From the NCBI RefSeq assembly GCF_001698815.1, contig NZ_LGSI01000020.1, positions 257,483 to 321,482 on the forward strand: DNA of 64,000 nt, read 5' to 3'. The DNA is from Pseudomonas syringae (GTDB taxonomy: Bacteria > Pseudomonadota > Gammaproteobacteria > Pseudomonadales > Pseudomonadaceae). The notes beneath the pieces are model-generated. The model searched no databases. It saw only the letters and a program-made list of their open reading frames with translations, and was not told the origin of the DNA. Each line of letters opens with the position of its first letter. Position 1 is the first letter of the stretch. The position numbers were made by a program, and so were the translations under genes. Shown here one piece after another: positions 34,963 to 43,543 of the stretch.

Positions 34963-36128
34963 GCCTGCACCAGCGGCAGCATTTTCAGGGCGATGTCGCG
35001 GTAGATCAGGCTCGCTGCGATGAATTCATCGATGGGCACGAACTCGTCCGGCTTGTGCGCAACCGCCAGGGTGCCGGGGCCGATGACGGTGCCGGTGGTG
35101 CCCAGGCTGCGAAAATGCACCAGGTCACAGCCGCCCTGAAAGCCGAACGGTCCGGCGTTGCCGTGGTTATGCTCGCGGCAGGCGGCCAGGCTGGCCTGGA
35201 CGATGGGTTCTTCCAGCGCGGTTTCGGTGGCGCCGCCGGTGGTCGGGATGTATTTAAGCACTTCAGCGCGCACGCCAAAGCACTCGTTGGCCAGGGCCAG
35301 CAGTTGGTCGATTTCGGCCTTGACCTCGTCTTCGTTTTCGCCTGGAACCATCCGCCGGTCCAGCAGCAGATCGCAGGCGCCGGGCAGTACGTTGTCGGCA
35401 TGGCCGCCGTTGATGCGGGTGACGGTCAGGCTGGCTTCGCCCACCAGCGCGTGGCAGTGGCATTTCACCGACTGCTCGTGGTGTTGCTCGATCAGGCCCA
35501 GCAACTGGCCGGCGCGGTAGATCGCGTTTTCGCCCAGATGCGGGGTGCCGGAATGCGCAGTCACGCCATGCACCCGCACCAGCGGCCGGAGGCTGCCCTT
35601 GTGCGCGGTGAAGGCTGAGTTCGACGTAGGCTCGCCAATCACGGCGAAGTCGATGTGCGGCGGCTGATTGGCAACGTAGTGCTTGGCGCCTTCGCTGGCG
35701 ATTTCCTCGTCAGCGGTAAACACCGCCATCAGTGTGCCGGACCACTGCTCGCGGCAGGCGATCAGCATGCGGGTGGCTTCGATCATCGCCACCATCGGCC
35801 CTTTGGCGTCGCAACCACCGCGGCCGTACAGCTTGCCATCCGCCTCGTGCAGCACGAACGGATCGGTCTTCCAGCCGTCACCGGCTGGGACCGTGTCGAT
35901 GTGGGTGTTGAAGGCGAAGGTCGGCCCCGGGCCGTTTTCGTAGCGTGCGATGACGTTGACGCGGCCGGGTTTGTACTCGGACAGCGACAGGTCAAAGCCT
36001 TCGGCTTCCAGCAGCACTTGCAGGCAGCGGGCTGCTTCCAGCTCGTGGCCTGGCGGGTTCTCGGTGTTGATCGCGACCAGTGTGGCGAGGTCGCGTTTCA
36101 TGCGGGCAAAGTCGGGTTGCTGATTCAT
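34959..36128 (-). CDS. M20 deacylase (acetylornithine deacetylase/ArgE-like)
   Basis: A 389-residue M20 metallohydrolase of the ArgE/DapE type: FNTHIDTVPAGDGW (His and Asp), GRGGCDAKGPM (bridging Asp), FTADEEIASEGAKH (Glu pair), VIGEPTSNSAF, and VRVHGVTAHSGTPHLGENAI in the dimerisation domain. It removes an N-acyl group from an amino acid. The ATG at 36126-36128 is 10 bases from the ATPase stop; the in-frame ATG at 36158 would overlap that gene. The gene before it is the transporter, the gene after it the epimerase. Confidence 0.88.
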   Translation of the reverse strand: MNQQPDFARMKRDLATLVAINTENPPGHELEAARCLQVLLEAEGFDLSLSEYKPGRVNVIARYENGPGPTFAFNTHIDTVPAGDGWKTDPFVLHEADGKLYGRGGCDAKGPMVAMIEATRMLIACREQWSGTLMAVFTADEEIASEGAKHYVANQPPHIDFAVIGEPTSNSAFTAHKGSLRPLVRVHGVTAHSGTPHLGENAIYRAGQLLGLIEQHHEQSVKCHCHALVGEASLTVTRINGGHADNVLPGACDLLLDRRMVPGENEDEVKAEIDQLLALANECFGVRAEVLKYIPTTGGATETALEEPIVQASLAACREHNHGNAGPFGFQGGCDLVHFRSLGTTGTVIGPGTLAVAHKPDEFVPIDEFIAASLIYRDIALKMLPLVQA

Positions 36129-36138
36129 GGTAGGGATC

Positions 36139-36897
36139 TCAGTGCAGGATCTGATCAAGAAAGTGGCGAGTGCGCGGGTTTACCGCACCGCCAAAGAAGT
36201 CGGCATTGCTGGCGTTTTCGATGATTTCGCCGCTTTCCATGAACACGATGCGGTCTGCCGCACGGCGGGCGAAGCCCATCTCGTGGGTCACCACCAGGCT
36301 GGTCATGCCTTCGTTGGACAGTTCGGCCATCACGTCGACCACTTCGCGGATCATCTCCGGGTCCAGTGCCGAGGTCGGCTCGTCGTAGAGCATGACTTTG
36401 GGTTTCATGGCCAGCGAACGGGCGATGGCCACGCGTTGCTGCTGACCGCCAGAAATCTCGTCCGGGTAGGCATCGGCCTTTTCCGGGATGCGCACTTTGC
36501 CCAGCAACTCCACGGCGAGGTCGTGGGCGTCGGTGCGACTCATGCCGAGCACTTTCATTGGTGCGAGCATGATGTTTTCTACCACCGACAAGTGCGAGAA
36601 CAGCTCGAAGTTCTGGAACACCATGCCGATGTCGCGGCGCAGAAGGTGGACCTGGCGCTTGTCGTAGTCGATGCGTCGGCCTTCGAAAAACACGTCGCCG
36701 CCGTCGGCCGGTTCCAGTTGATTGACACAGCGCAGCAACGTCGATTTGCCGGAGCCCGAGGGCCCGATGATGACCACGGTTTCCCCGGTGTGGACGTTCA
36801 GTGAACAGTTCTTGAGCACGTTGAACGGGCCGTAGCTCTTGTCGATACCGATGAGTTCCAGCAGCGGTTTGCCGTTGGCCGAGAGATTCTTTTGCAT
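36139..36897 (-). CDS. Amino-acid ABC transporter ATP-binding protein
   Basis: A 252-residue GlnQ-type ATPase with Walker A GPSGSGKST, Q-loop MVFQNFELFSH, signature ISGGQQQRVAIARSLAMKP and Walker B VMLYDEPTSALDPE. CAGGAGC precedes the ATG. It works with the permease 28 bases upstream. Confidence 0.92.
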   Translation of the reverse strand: MQKNLSANGKPLLELIGIDKSYGPFNVLKNCSLNVHTGETVVIIGPSGSGKSTLLRCVNQLEPADGGDVFFEGRRIDYDKRQVHLLRRDIGMVFQNFELFSHLSVVENIMLAPMKVLGMSRTDAHDLAVELLGKVRIPEKADAYPDEISGGQQQRVAIARSLAMKPKVMLYDEPTSALDPEMIREVVDVMAELSNEGMTSLVVTHEMGFARRAADRIVFMESGEIIENASNADFFGGAVNPRTRHFLDQILH

Positions 36898-36925
36898 GTG
36901 TGATTGCTCCTGGCTGACAGTGGCC

Positions 36926-37651
36926 CTAGCGAACGGAGGCGCCGCGTGGGTTGCCGAGCATGCGTTCGGTCAGGCTGGTACGCGGACCCTTGCGGCGTTT
37001 TTTTGGATCGAGCCGGCGTTCGATCAACGCTTGGACGCCCATGAACAGTGTGGTCAGGATCAGGTAGTAAATGCCTGCGGCGGTGAGCGCTTCGAAGTAG
37101 CGGAAGTTGGAGCTGGCAGTCTGGTTGGCCACCAGCATCAACTCTTCGACGGCGACCACGGAAACCAGCGCGCTGAGCTTGAGCATGCCGACCATCTGGT
37201 TGCCGATGGGGGGCAGAATCATCCGCGTGGCCTGGGGAATCACCACATGACGCAACACCGCAAAGGGCTTCATGCCCAACGCCAGGGCCGCTGTCCGCTG
37301 GCCCTTTTTCACCGCCTGCATGCCGGACCGAATGATCTCGGCCATGTAGGCGCCTTCATTGAGGGACAACGCCAACACGGCACTGACCATCGCCGACAGG
37401 CGAATGCCGAAGGTCGGCAGGACGTTGTAGATGAAGATGATCTGAAACAACACCGGTGTGCCACGAAACAGCCACAGGTAAATCAGCGCCAGGGTGCGAC
37501 CCATGCGGGTCTGGCTGTCTTGCAGCAGGGCGAGCACAACGCCGACGCCCACGCCGAACACTAGCGAATAGGCGGTGATGAGGAGGGTGGTCACGGCGCC
37601 GTGAAAAAACGCCGGGGATATCAGGTATTGCCAAACCAGTTCAAACGACAT
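36926..37651 (-). CDS. Amino-acid ABC transporter permease
   Basis: A 241-residue HisM-type inner-membrane permease: LIYLWLFRGTPVLFQIIFIY, NEGAYMAEIIRSGMQAVKKGQRTAALALGMKPF (EAA loop) and a basic C-terminal tail. GAGGA precedes the ATG. Second gene of the operon that starts at 38537. Confidence 0.92.
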   Translation of the reverse strand: MSFELVWQYLISPAFFHGAVTTLLITAYSLVFGVGVGVVLALLQDSQTRMGRTLALIYLWLFRGTPVLFQIIFIYNVLPTFGIRLSAMVSAVLALSLNEGAYMAEIIRSGMQAVKKGQRTAALALGMKPFAVLRHVVIPQATRMILPPIGNQMVGMLKLSALVSVVAVEELMLVANQTASSNFRYFEALTAAGIYYLILTTLFMGVQALIERRLDPKKRRKGPRTSLTERMLGNPRGASVR

Positions 37652-37718
37652 GGTGCATCCTCAAATGACGTGGCCGGGCGCTGACAGTGCAGCGCCGCGG
37701 CTACTCGGTGATCAGCTG

Positions 37719-38537
37719 TCAGTCGAACAGCGAAACCGTTACAGGAAACTTCCATTTTTCGATGATCTGTTTGTAAGTGCCATCCGCGACCACTTCCTTG
37801 AGCGCAGCCTGCAGGGCATCGCTCATCGCCGTGTTGCCCTTCGCCACGGCCATGCCGATCCGGGTTTCGGATTCAAACTCAGGGCCCACGGTTTTGAAGA
37901 CGCCGGGCACATCGCGCAGCATCTGCACCACGCCAGGGGTGGAATCGAATGTTGCGTCGGCGCGACCCTGGCGCAGGCTCAGGGCCGATGCCTGAGCGGT
38001 CGGCAGGGTCTGGACCTTCACCGACTCCAGGCCAGCGTCCTGGCAGCGTTTGTTATCCTGGCGCGCGTAGGTTTCTTCGATACCGCCCAGGGTCACGGCC
38101 ACCGTCCTGCCGCACAGCGAGTTGTCGCGGCCGGTGACTTTTGCCGGATTGTCCTGAGTCACCACCACCTGGTTGCCGATGCGCAGGTAAGGCACGAAAT
38201 CGACCTGGGTCGCCCGCGCCTCGTTCATGTACATGGCCGAGTTGATCAGGTCCACACGCTTGCCCTGCAACGCCGGGATCAGGCCCTGGAACTCCATGTT
38301 CATGGCGGTTGGCTTGAGGCCCATCTTTTTACCCAGCGCTTCGATCAGGTCGATATCGAAGCCTGTCAGCTTGCCATTCGCCTGAAACTCGAACGGCGCG
38401 AATGTCGCGGCCGTGCCGTAGGTGAGCAGGCCTGGGGTCATCACCGGTGCCGAAGGTGCAGCGTTGACCAGCGGTGCTGCGAGGAGCGCGGCCATCAGGG
38501 TGATGAAGCGCAGACTGAAGCGAGACGATGTCATCAT
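37719..38537 (-). CDS. Periplasmic amino-acid-binding protein (SBP family 3)
   Basis: A 272-residue receptor with signal peptide (cleaved after VNA), then LLTYGTAATFAPFEF, FDIDLIEALGKKMGLK and MNEARATQVDFVPYLRIG. The SLCGRTVAVTLGG cysteine and a second at KRCQDAG could form a disulfide. AGGAG sits five bases before the ATG. It is first in the operon with permease, ATPase, M20 deacylase, epimerase and M24 hydrolase, so the imported solute is probably an N-blocked amino acid or a cyclic/derivatised one. Confidence 0.9.
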   Translation of the reverse strand: MMTSSRFSLRFITLMAALLAAPLVNAAPSAPVMTPGLLTYGTAATFAPFEFQANGKLTGFDIDLIEALGKKMGLKPTAMNMEFQGLIPALQGKRVDLINSAMYMNEARATQVDFVPYLRIGNQVVVTQDNPAKVTGRDNSLCGRTVAVTLGGIEETYARQDNKRCQDAGLESVKVQTLPTAQASALSLRQGRADATFDSTPGVVQMLRDVPGVFKTVGPEFESETRIGMAVAKGNTAMSDALQAALKEVVADGTYKQIIEKWKFPVTVSLFD

Positions 38538-38562
38538 GTAATTCTCCTAAACCATCAATTAA

Positions 38563-38589
38563 TTGCACGAGTTGTGTCAACTAGTGCAA
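38563..38589. promoter_or_regulatory. 27-base near-perfect palindrome before the ABC-deacylase operon
   Basis: TTGCAC-G-AGTTG-TGT-CAACT-A-GTGCAA: the outer six and inner five bases pair exactly, with single mismatched spacer bases. It lies 26 bases upstream of the binding-protein ATG, so it is either an operator overlapping the promoter or a 5' leader hairpin. The length and symmetry suit a dimeric repressor such as a LacI- or LysR-type protein; the adjacent LysR gene at 40095 is a candidate. Confidence 0.5.
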
Positions 38590-38753
38590 ATATTCCGGAA
38601 GTTGCAATGAGCCCTTGCGGGGCATGCCGCTCTGAAATGATGCAGCGGGTAAGACTTTCGGCGTATTCAGCAGGAGGGGTGAAGCCCAATCAGGCTTCAA
38701 AGGGGTAGCAGCAATTTACATTCCATGTTTTTGAGTGTTGATCACGAGCAGGG

Positions 38754-39983
38754 TCACGCGCGCTGGCCCTGGTGGCGGGTGCCAGTGACGGCTAGCGCAG
38801 CCAGCAAGAAATCTTCGAGCAACGGATGGGCACGGGTGCTACGAGATCCAAGTTCAGGATGACCCTGCATGCCCTTGTAAAACGGATGTCCAGGCCAGTC
38901 GATGGCGTCGACGATCTGCCCGCTGAGGTCGGTTGCGGTGATCTCAAGCCCGGCATCGCGCAAGGGTTGAACGAGCGCAGGATTCAGCATGAAGCGGTGG
39001 TTGCAGCGTATTGTCGAGTGATCAGCGAACCGCTGCGTCAGTTCCGGATCGACAAATGTCAGGGCGTGGGCGCCCAGACGATGAGTCGGCAGGCCGGGGA
39101 CGCCGGCCATGGGAGAAAAACTCTTGATCGGCGCGTCCGGAACGGCTTCAGCCATATTGGCCTGATCGAGGCCGGGGCACGATTGCGCCAAAGCAGTGGT
39201 CATCGATTGCATGCCCAGGCACAGCCCCAGCGTGGGAATCATGGATCGCAGGCCGTGGCGCGCGGCTTCGATCTGCCCCGGCACGTTGCCCATGTCCGAG
39301 CCACCCGGCAAGACAATCCCGGCCACCGCAGACAGATGGGACAACTCCAACTGCGGCGCGGGAATAAAACGCACCTGGAGATCGATGCCGGTCGCATCCG
39401 CTGCATCGCCCAAGGCGGCGAGGGTGGCGGGGTAGACGTCGGTTTGATCAGCGTGCGAACCAACCAGGACCACCGTCAGCCTGTCTCGTCCCGGGGCGGC
39501 AGTTTTGTGGTCTTGCAAGCGGCCCCAGCGACCAAAACGGTCGCGGCTCCAGACGCCATACCGGGTCGGCTGACCCTGAGCGGTCAGCAGCTCCCAACCA
39601 TCCTCCAGACTCCGGGCCATCAGCTGGACCACCTGGACGCCTGCGCTGTTGGCTTTATCGAGCAGCAGGGTGCGCAAGGCTTCGCTGTGGAATTGTGGGT
39701 GCCACGGCACCACGACGTCCTGCCGGAGGGCCATGTCGATCATCTCGTCGACACTGCTGGCAGGCATCACGTCGCGCCCGGTGATCCGTTCGTACCAGAG
39801 CAGCCCGCTGGGCACCAGCGTGCCGGTGGCGGCCACCATCTGCACGGTGTCTGCCCCGTGCTCGGGTAGAAATTCAGCGGTGCAGTGCATCAACACCGCA
39901 TCATCGACTTGAGAGACGCTGGCGGCTAGTGCGCCGTACAGGGCAGAGCAGCAAGGTGAATGTGTGACCAGCGTGAGGGCCAT
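38754..39983 (-). CDS. Unknown N-terminal domain fused to a CTP-synthase-type glutamine amidotransferase domain
   Basis: From the ATG at 39981-39983 (GGAGA upstream) the protein has 409 residues. The C-terminal half (about 168-400) is a class I glutaminase: GIVLPGGSDMGN, nucleophile Cys255 in TLGLCLGMQS, and His375/Glu377 in KGMQGHPELGSRSTRAHPLLEDFL, closest to the glutaminase domain of CTP synthase. The N-terminal 165 residues (VTHSPCCSALYG, LWYERITGRDVMPASS, VVPWHPQFHSEAL) match no family I know and lack the CTP-synthase amidoligase motifs. It ends with a linker (RWGRLQDHKTAAPGRDR). A gamma-glutamyl amide hydrolase or an ammonia-channelling transferase are both possible. Confidence 0.7.
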   Translation of the reverse strand: MALTLVTHSPCCSALYGALAASVSQVDDAVLMHCTAEFLPEHGADTVQMVAATGTLVPSGLLWYERITGRDVMPASSVDEMIDMALRQDVVVPWHPQFHSEALRTLLLDKANSAGVQVVQLMARSLEDGWELLTAQGQPTRYGVWSRDRFGRWGRLQDHKTAAPGRDRLTVVLVGSHADQTDVYPATLAALGDAADATGIDLQVRFIPAPQLELSHLSAVAGIVLPGGSDMGNVPGQIEAARHGLRSMIPTLGLCLGMQSMTTALAQSCPGLDQANMAEAVPDAPIKSFSPMAGVPGLPTHRLGAHALTFVDPELTQRFADHSTIRCNHRFMLNPALVQPLRDAGLEITATDLSGQIVDAIDWPGHPFYKGMQGHPELGSRSTRAHPLLEDFLLAALAVTGTRHQGQRA

Positions 39984-40094
39984 CAAGGTCTCCGTAGCGT
40001 CGCGCACCGGCGCAATCATTGATGCAATCTAGAGTGTCCCTTTCAGCTCGATAGAGATAGCCTGTATTTTTTGTTTCAATCGAAAGTATTTCTT

Positions 40095-40952
40095 ATGGAC
40101 AGTCGATACCTGAAAAGTCTGCTCGCGGTGATTGAGTGCGGCTCGATTGCCGACGCCGCGCGCGCCGAAGGCTTGACCGCTGCCGCGGTGAGTCAACGTA
40201 TCCAGGGGCTTGAACGCTCGCTCGGATTCCCGCTGTTGTCGCGCGTGGGGCACTCCGCCAAGCCCACCGAAGCCTGCGTGGCGTTGCTGCCCAGAGCACG
40301 GCACATCGTCAGGGAGGTCGAATTGCTGGCAGGCGATGCGGACTTGAGCGGCATGACCGGCTCGCTGCGCATTGGCGCCATCTCCACCATGCTCACCGGG
40401 CTGCTGCCCAGTGCGTTGCTGGAACTGAGCCGGCGGGCACCAGGTATTCAGCCGTCGATACTGCCCGGCACTTCGCGTTCGCTGTATGCGGCGTTGCAGA
40501 ATGGAGACCTCGACGCGGCCATTATCGTGGCGCCGCCTTTCGAGCCGCCAAAGATGTTTCGCGTGGCGCCGCTGCATCGGGAGAAGCTGGTGATGGCCTC
40601 CAAGGCGCTTCCCGCCCACGGGATTGCCGACGTGCTGCGGTCCCATCCCTACATCTGCTACGAGCCGAAATCCTGGGGCGGCCTGCATGCGGAGCGCTAC
40701 CTGAACGACAACGGCTTGTCGCTCAAGCCGCTGTTCAGTCTCGACGGCCTGGAGGCGATTGCGATGCTGGTAGCCGACGGGGTCGGCGCCAGTCTGGTGC
40801 CCCAGTGGGCGGGGCTGGATCGACTGGCGCAGGATTTCAATATTACGCCGGTGGGCGAGGGCTATGACCGGCAGATTGTATTGATCATGCTGGCTCACAC
40901 CGACCGACCGCGGATGCTGGAGGCGCTGCTTCAATCACTGGCCAAGGGCTGA
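40095..40952 (+). CDS. LysR-family transcriptional regulator
   Basis: A 285-residue LysR protein with the N-terminal helix-turn-helix (YLKSLLAVIECGSIADAARAEGLTAAAVSQRIQGLERSLG) and effector domain starting LRIGAISTMLTGLLPSALLELSRRAPG. ATG 40095 fits the family N-terminus; no strong ribosome site is seen. It is divergent from the glutaminase-fusion gene, 111 bases away, and probably regulates it and perhaps the operon beyond. Confidence 0.88.
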   Translation: MDSRYLKSLLAVIECGSIADAARAEGLTAAAVSQRIQGLERSLGFPLLSRVGHSAKPTEACVALLPRARHIVREVELLAGDADLSGMTGSLRIGAISTMLTGLLPSALLELSRRAPGIQPSILPGTSRSLYAALQNGDLDAAIIVAPPFEPPKMFRVAPLHREKLVMASKALPAHGIADVLRSHPYICYEPKSWGGLHAERYLNDNGLSLKPLFSLDGLEAIAMLVADGVGASLVPQWAGLDRLAQDFNITPVGEGYDRQIVLIMLAHTDRPRMLEALLQSLAKG

Positions 40953-41059
40953 GGCGCACAGCGTCCGCACGGTCCTGGCTCCTTGGGCATGAGCACACTC
41001 ATCTTCTGCACTGTCGGGTAAGGCCGCCGCAACCGCTTCGAATGGCGCTGTGGATTGTG

Positions 41060-41290
41060 AGGTGCGCTAAGGCATTGAGAGGGCATGTTGTGCGAAGAGG
41101 CTCGTTTGCACCTGGCGTATCGCTGATTTTTCCGCTTGAGCTTCGTAGACGAAGTCCCTGATCACTCTTCTTTTTCCAAGAATAGTCACGGTCGTTTTCG
41201 CGACAGCGCTCTGTTTCGCTGGTTGTTCAACGAGGTGCTGCGTCGGTGCCTGGACGCAGGGATCGTCAAGGGCATAGTCATGGTTACGAC
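41060..41290 (+). pseudogene. IS1182-family transposase fragment
   Basis: Read from about 41094 the strand encodes EEARLHLAYR, a stop, then FFRLSFVDEVPDHSSFSKN and GRFRDSALFRWLFNEVLRRCLDAGIVKG, the early catalytic-domain block of IS1182 transposases (normally LAYRWFCRL...DEVPDHSTFSKNRHGRFRDS). Neither end of the gene is present. It covers just the stretch missing from the copy at 4599. Confidence 0.8.
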
Positions 41291-41383
41291 GCCATGCTGG
41301 GTTTTTAGAATAATTATTAACTCGTGCACCGCGTGTACCAAAGGCGACAGCCAAGTCAGAAGACGGACTGCTATCGATCGACT

Positions 41384-41552
41384 CTGTTGAAAAAGTCGGT
41401 TTTTTAAACTGATAAGACATGGATCGCTGGAAGCGGCCTTCTGGCACGCTTCTACTTAAAATCCGAGTCCGAACGTCTCTGCAAAGGTTCAAGATTTCAA
41501 TCTCAGGCGCTTACTTTTTTGGCTTACAAACCACAGCGGACTTTTTCAACAG
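41384..41552. mobile_element. 169-bp MITE-like element
   Basis: Left end CTGTTGAAAAAGTCGG (41384-41399) and right end CGGACTTTTTCAACAG (41537-41552) are terminal inverted repeats matching at 15 of 16 positions. The inside has no reading frame, as in a non-autonomous miniature element. The left 22 bases recur exactly at 2145-2166, next to the degraded block at the left edge. The rest of 40953-41618 holds only the transposase fragment. Confidence 0.65.
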
Positions 41553-41618
41553 AATTGACCGATAGCTACCAGCCACCAATCGGCAAATGCGGGCGATAAA
41601 TTGCCGCGACCAGAGCCG

Positions 41619-42428
41619 CTAACCTCGGCGCAATTGCGCGGGACTGACGCCAAGCCGATGCCTGAAGACGGTCGTCATGTGCGCCTGAGAGTTGAAACCG
41701 CAGGTGAGGGCGATGTCCGATAGGCCGAAGGTCGAGTCGAGCATCAGAGCACGGGCCTTGGCGAGGCGGCGGTCGATCAGATAAGCGTGGGGGCTTTTGC
41801 CGGTGGCGGTCTTGAATGCGCGCATGAAATACCCTTCGGACAATCCGAGCAACTGCGCCATCGCTTTTACACCCAGCGGTTCGCCAAGCATCACGTCGAT
41901 GAACTCATCGAGCAAGCGCATTCGGGCACCGGTTATCGAGCCGGTGTGTGGTATCGGCAATGCGTCGTGGCTGTGCGCCCGTTCTGCCAATGCAAGTGCC
42001 CAGCTTTCCCAGTCGTCCGCCACCGAGGCCTGCAACAGTGCGTTGCGCATGCGCGATGCGAGCCTGGTCGCCTGGGGATCGATGCGATTGTTGAAGGCTC
42101 GATCACCCGCCAGCGCGATACCGTCGGTGCGGATTACCCGCAGGTATTCTCCACCCTGAGGGGATTCCGACAACACGTCACAGCCAGCCGGGACGAATGC
42201 CAAGCCATTGGGGACGGCAGTGAAGGGCAGCACCCGGTCGCTGCCGATAGCGTGCAGGCCCCGCTGGCTGTCGAAGGCGAAGCCAATGGCTGCCTGAGTC
42301 GGTATGTATCGGGTTGCGTAGGCGCTGGCGGGTAGCAATTCAATCGTCCACGGCCCTGTTTCGACCCGGCGGACCGGTTCGGGCATTCGCGATGACTGTG
42401 GGCGATTACGATGGCTCATGAGCGCCAT
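41619..42428 (-). CDS. AraC-family transcriptional regulator
   Basis: A 269-residue regulator with a C-terminal double helix-turn-helix (MAQLLGLSEGYFMRAFKTATGKSPHAYLIDRRLAKARALML, then LSDIALTCGFNSQAHMTTVFRHRLGVSPAQLRR) and a variable N-terminal sensing region. No ribosome site clearly decides between 42428 and the ATG at 42419. It diverges from the dehydratase gene, which it probably activates. Confidence 0.88.
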   Translation of the reverse strand: MALMSHRNRPQSSRMPEPVRRVETGPWTIELLPASAYATRYIPTQAAIGFAFDSQRGLHAIGSDRVLPFTAVPNGLAFVPAGCDVLSESPQGGEYLRVIRTDGIALAGDRAFNNRIDPQATRLASRMRNALLQASVADDWESWALALAERAHSHDALPIPHTGSITGARMRLLDEFIDVMLGEPLGVKAMAQLLGLSEGYFMRAFKTATGKSPHAYLIDRRLAKARALMLDSTFGLSDIALTCGFNSQAHMTTVFRHRLGVSPAQLRRG

Positions 42429-42524
42429 AGTAGCGAGGAGAGGGCGTAGAAGTCAGGTCGGTTTTCTGAAAGCCAAACGGCTGCGCGCGTCCCTAGACTG
42501 GGCCATACCTTTGGAGCGCAAATC

Positions 42525-43481
42525 ATGCACAGACTGACACTTGATGATATCGAACAGGCAGCTCGACTGGTCTACCAGGTCATGCCGGCTACCGCCCAAT
42601 ATGCCTGGCCTTTACTGGCGGAACGGTTGGGTTGCAAGGTGTGGGTCAAGCACGAAAATCACACACCTACAGGCGCTTTCAAGGTGCGAGGCGGCATTAC
42701 CTTTATGCACTGGCTCAAGCGTGAGCATCCAGAGGCGAAAGGTATCGTCAGTGCTACCCGCGGCAATCATGGGCAGAGCGTGGCGCTGGCAGCAGGCGCG
42801 CTGGGCTTGCGGGCGTTGATTGTCGTGCCGCAAGGCAATTCCCCGGAAAAGAACAACGCCATGCGCGGCTTTGGCGGCGAAGTGGTGGAGTATGGCCGCG
42901 ACTTTGACGAGGCTCGGGAAGAGGCCGCACGCCTGTCGCAGGTGCATGGCCTGTTTCTGGTGCCGCCATTCCATACCGAGTTGGTCAAAGGTGTCTCCAC
43001 TTATGCGCTGGAGTTGTTCAAGGCTGCGCCAGATCTGGACACCGTCTATGTGCCCATCGGCTGTGGATCGGGGATTTGCGGGGTGATCGCCGCCCGCGAC
43101 GCGCTGGGCCTCAAGACTCAGGTGGTGGGCGTGGTGTCCACTGAGGCCGCTGGCGCCAAGTTGTCGTTTCAGACTGGAACTATCTGCGAGACTGCCTCGG
43201 CAGATACCTTCGCTGACGGTCTGGCCGTACGCAAGCCCGTCCCCGACGCCTTTGCCGTCTACGCGGCAGGCGCGGCGCGGATCGTATCAGTCAGCGACGC
43301 GCAGATCTGCGATGCCATGCGCATCTATTATTCCGACACCCATAATCTCGCCGAAGGTGCCGGCGCGGCGCCCCTGGCAGCGCTCATTCAGGAGCGCGAA
43401 ACAATGCTGGGGCGCAAGGTCGGTGTGATCCTGTCCGGTGGCAATGTGGACAGGTCAGTATATGCGCGGGTAATAGCGTGA
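42525..43481 (+). CDS. Threonine/serine dehydratase-like PLP enzyme (fold type II)
   Basis: A 318-residue fold-type II enzyme: Schiff-base Lys53 in PTGAFKVRGG, SATRGNHGQSVALAA, PIGCGSGICGVIAARDA (phosphate loop) and the closing ILSGGNVD. It lacks the C-terminal ACT domain of biosynthetic IlvA and is the size of catabolic dehydratases, hydroxyaspartate ammonia-lyases and the EutB-type enzyme of hydroxyectoine use. GGAG precedes the ATG. Beta-elimination of a hydroxy amino acid to a 2-oxo acid and ammonia is the expected reaction. Confidence 0.88.
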   Translation: MHRLTLDDIEQAARLVYQVMPATAQYAWPLLAERLGCKVWVKHENHTPTGAFKVRGGITFMHWLKREHPEAKGIVSATRGNHGQSVALAAGALGLRALIVVPQGNSPEKNNAMRGFGGEVVEYGRDFDEAREEAARLSQVHGLFLVPPFHTELVKGVSTYALELFKAAPDLDTVYVPIGCGSGICGVIAARDALGLKTQVVGVVSTEAAGAKLSFQTGTICETASADTFADGLAVRKPVPDAFAVYAAGAARIVSVSDAQICDAMRIYYSDTHNLAEGAGAAPLAALIQERETMLGRKVGVILSGGNVDRSVYARVIA

Positions 43482-43543
43482 GTGAGTGAAGTCAGCTATC
43501 GAGGAGACTGTTTTGAACTTCTGGGTCGTACCATTTTCTGCAA

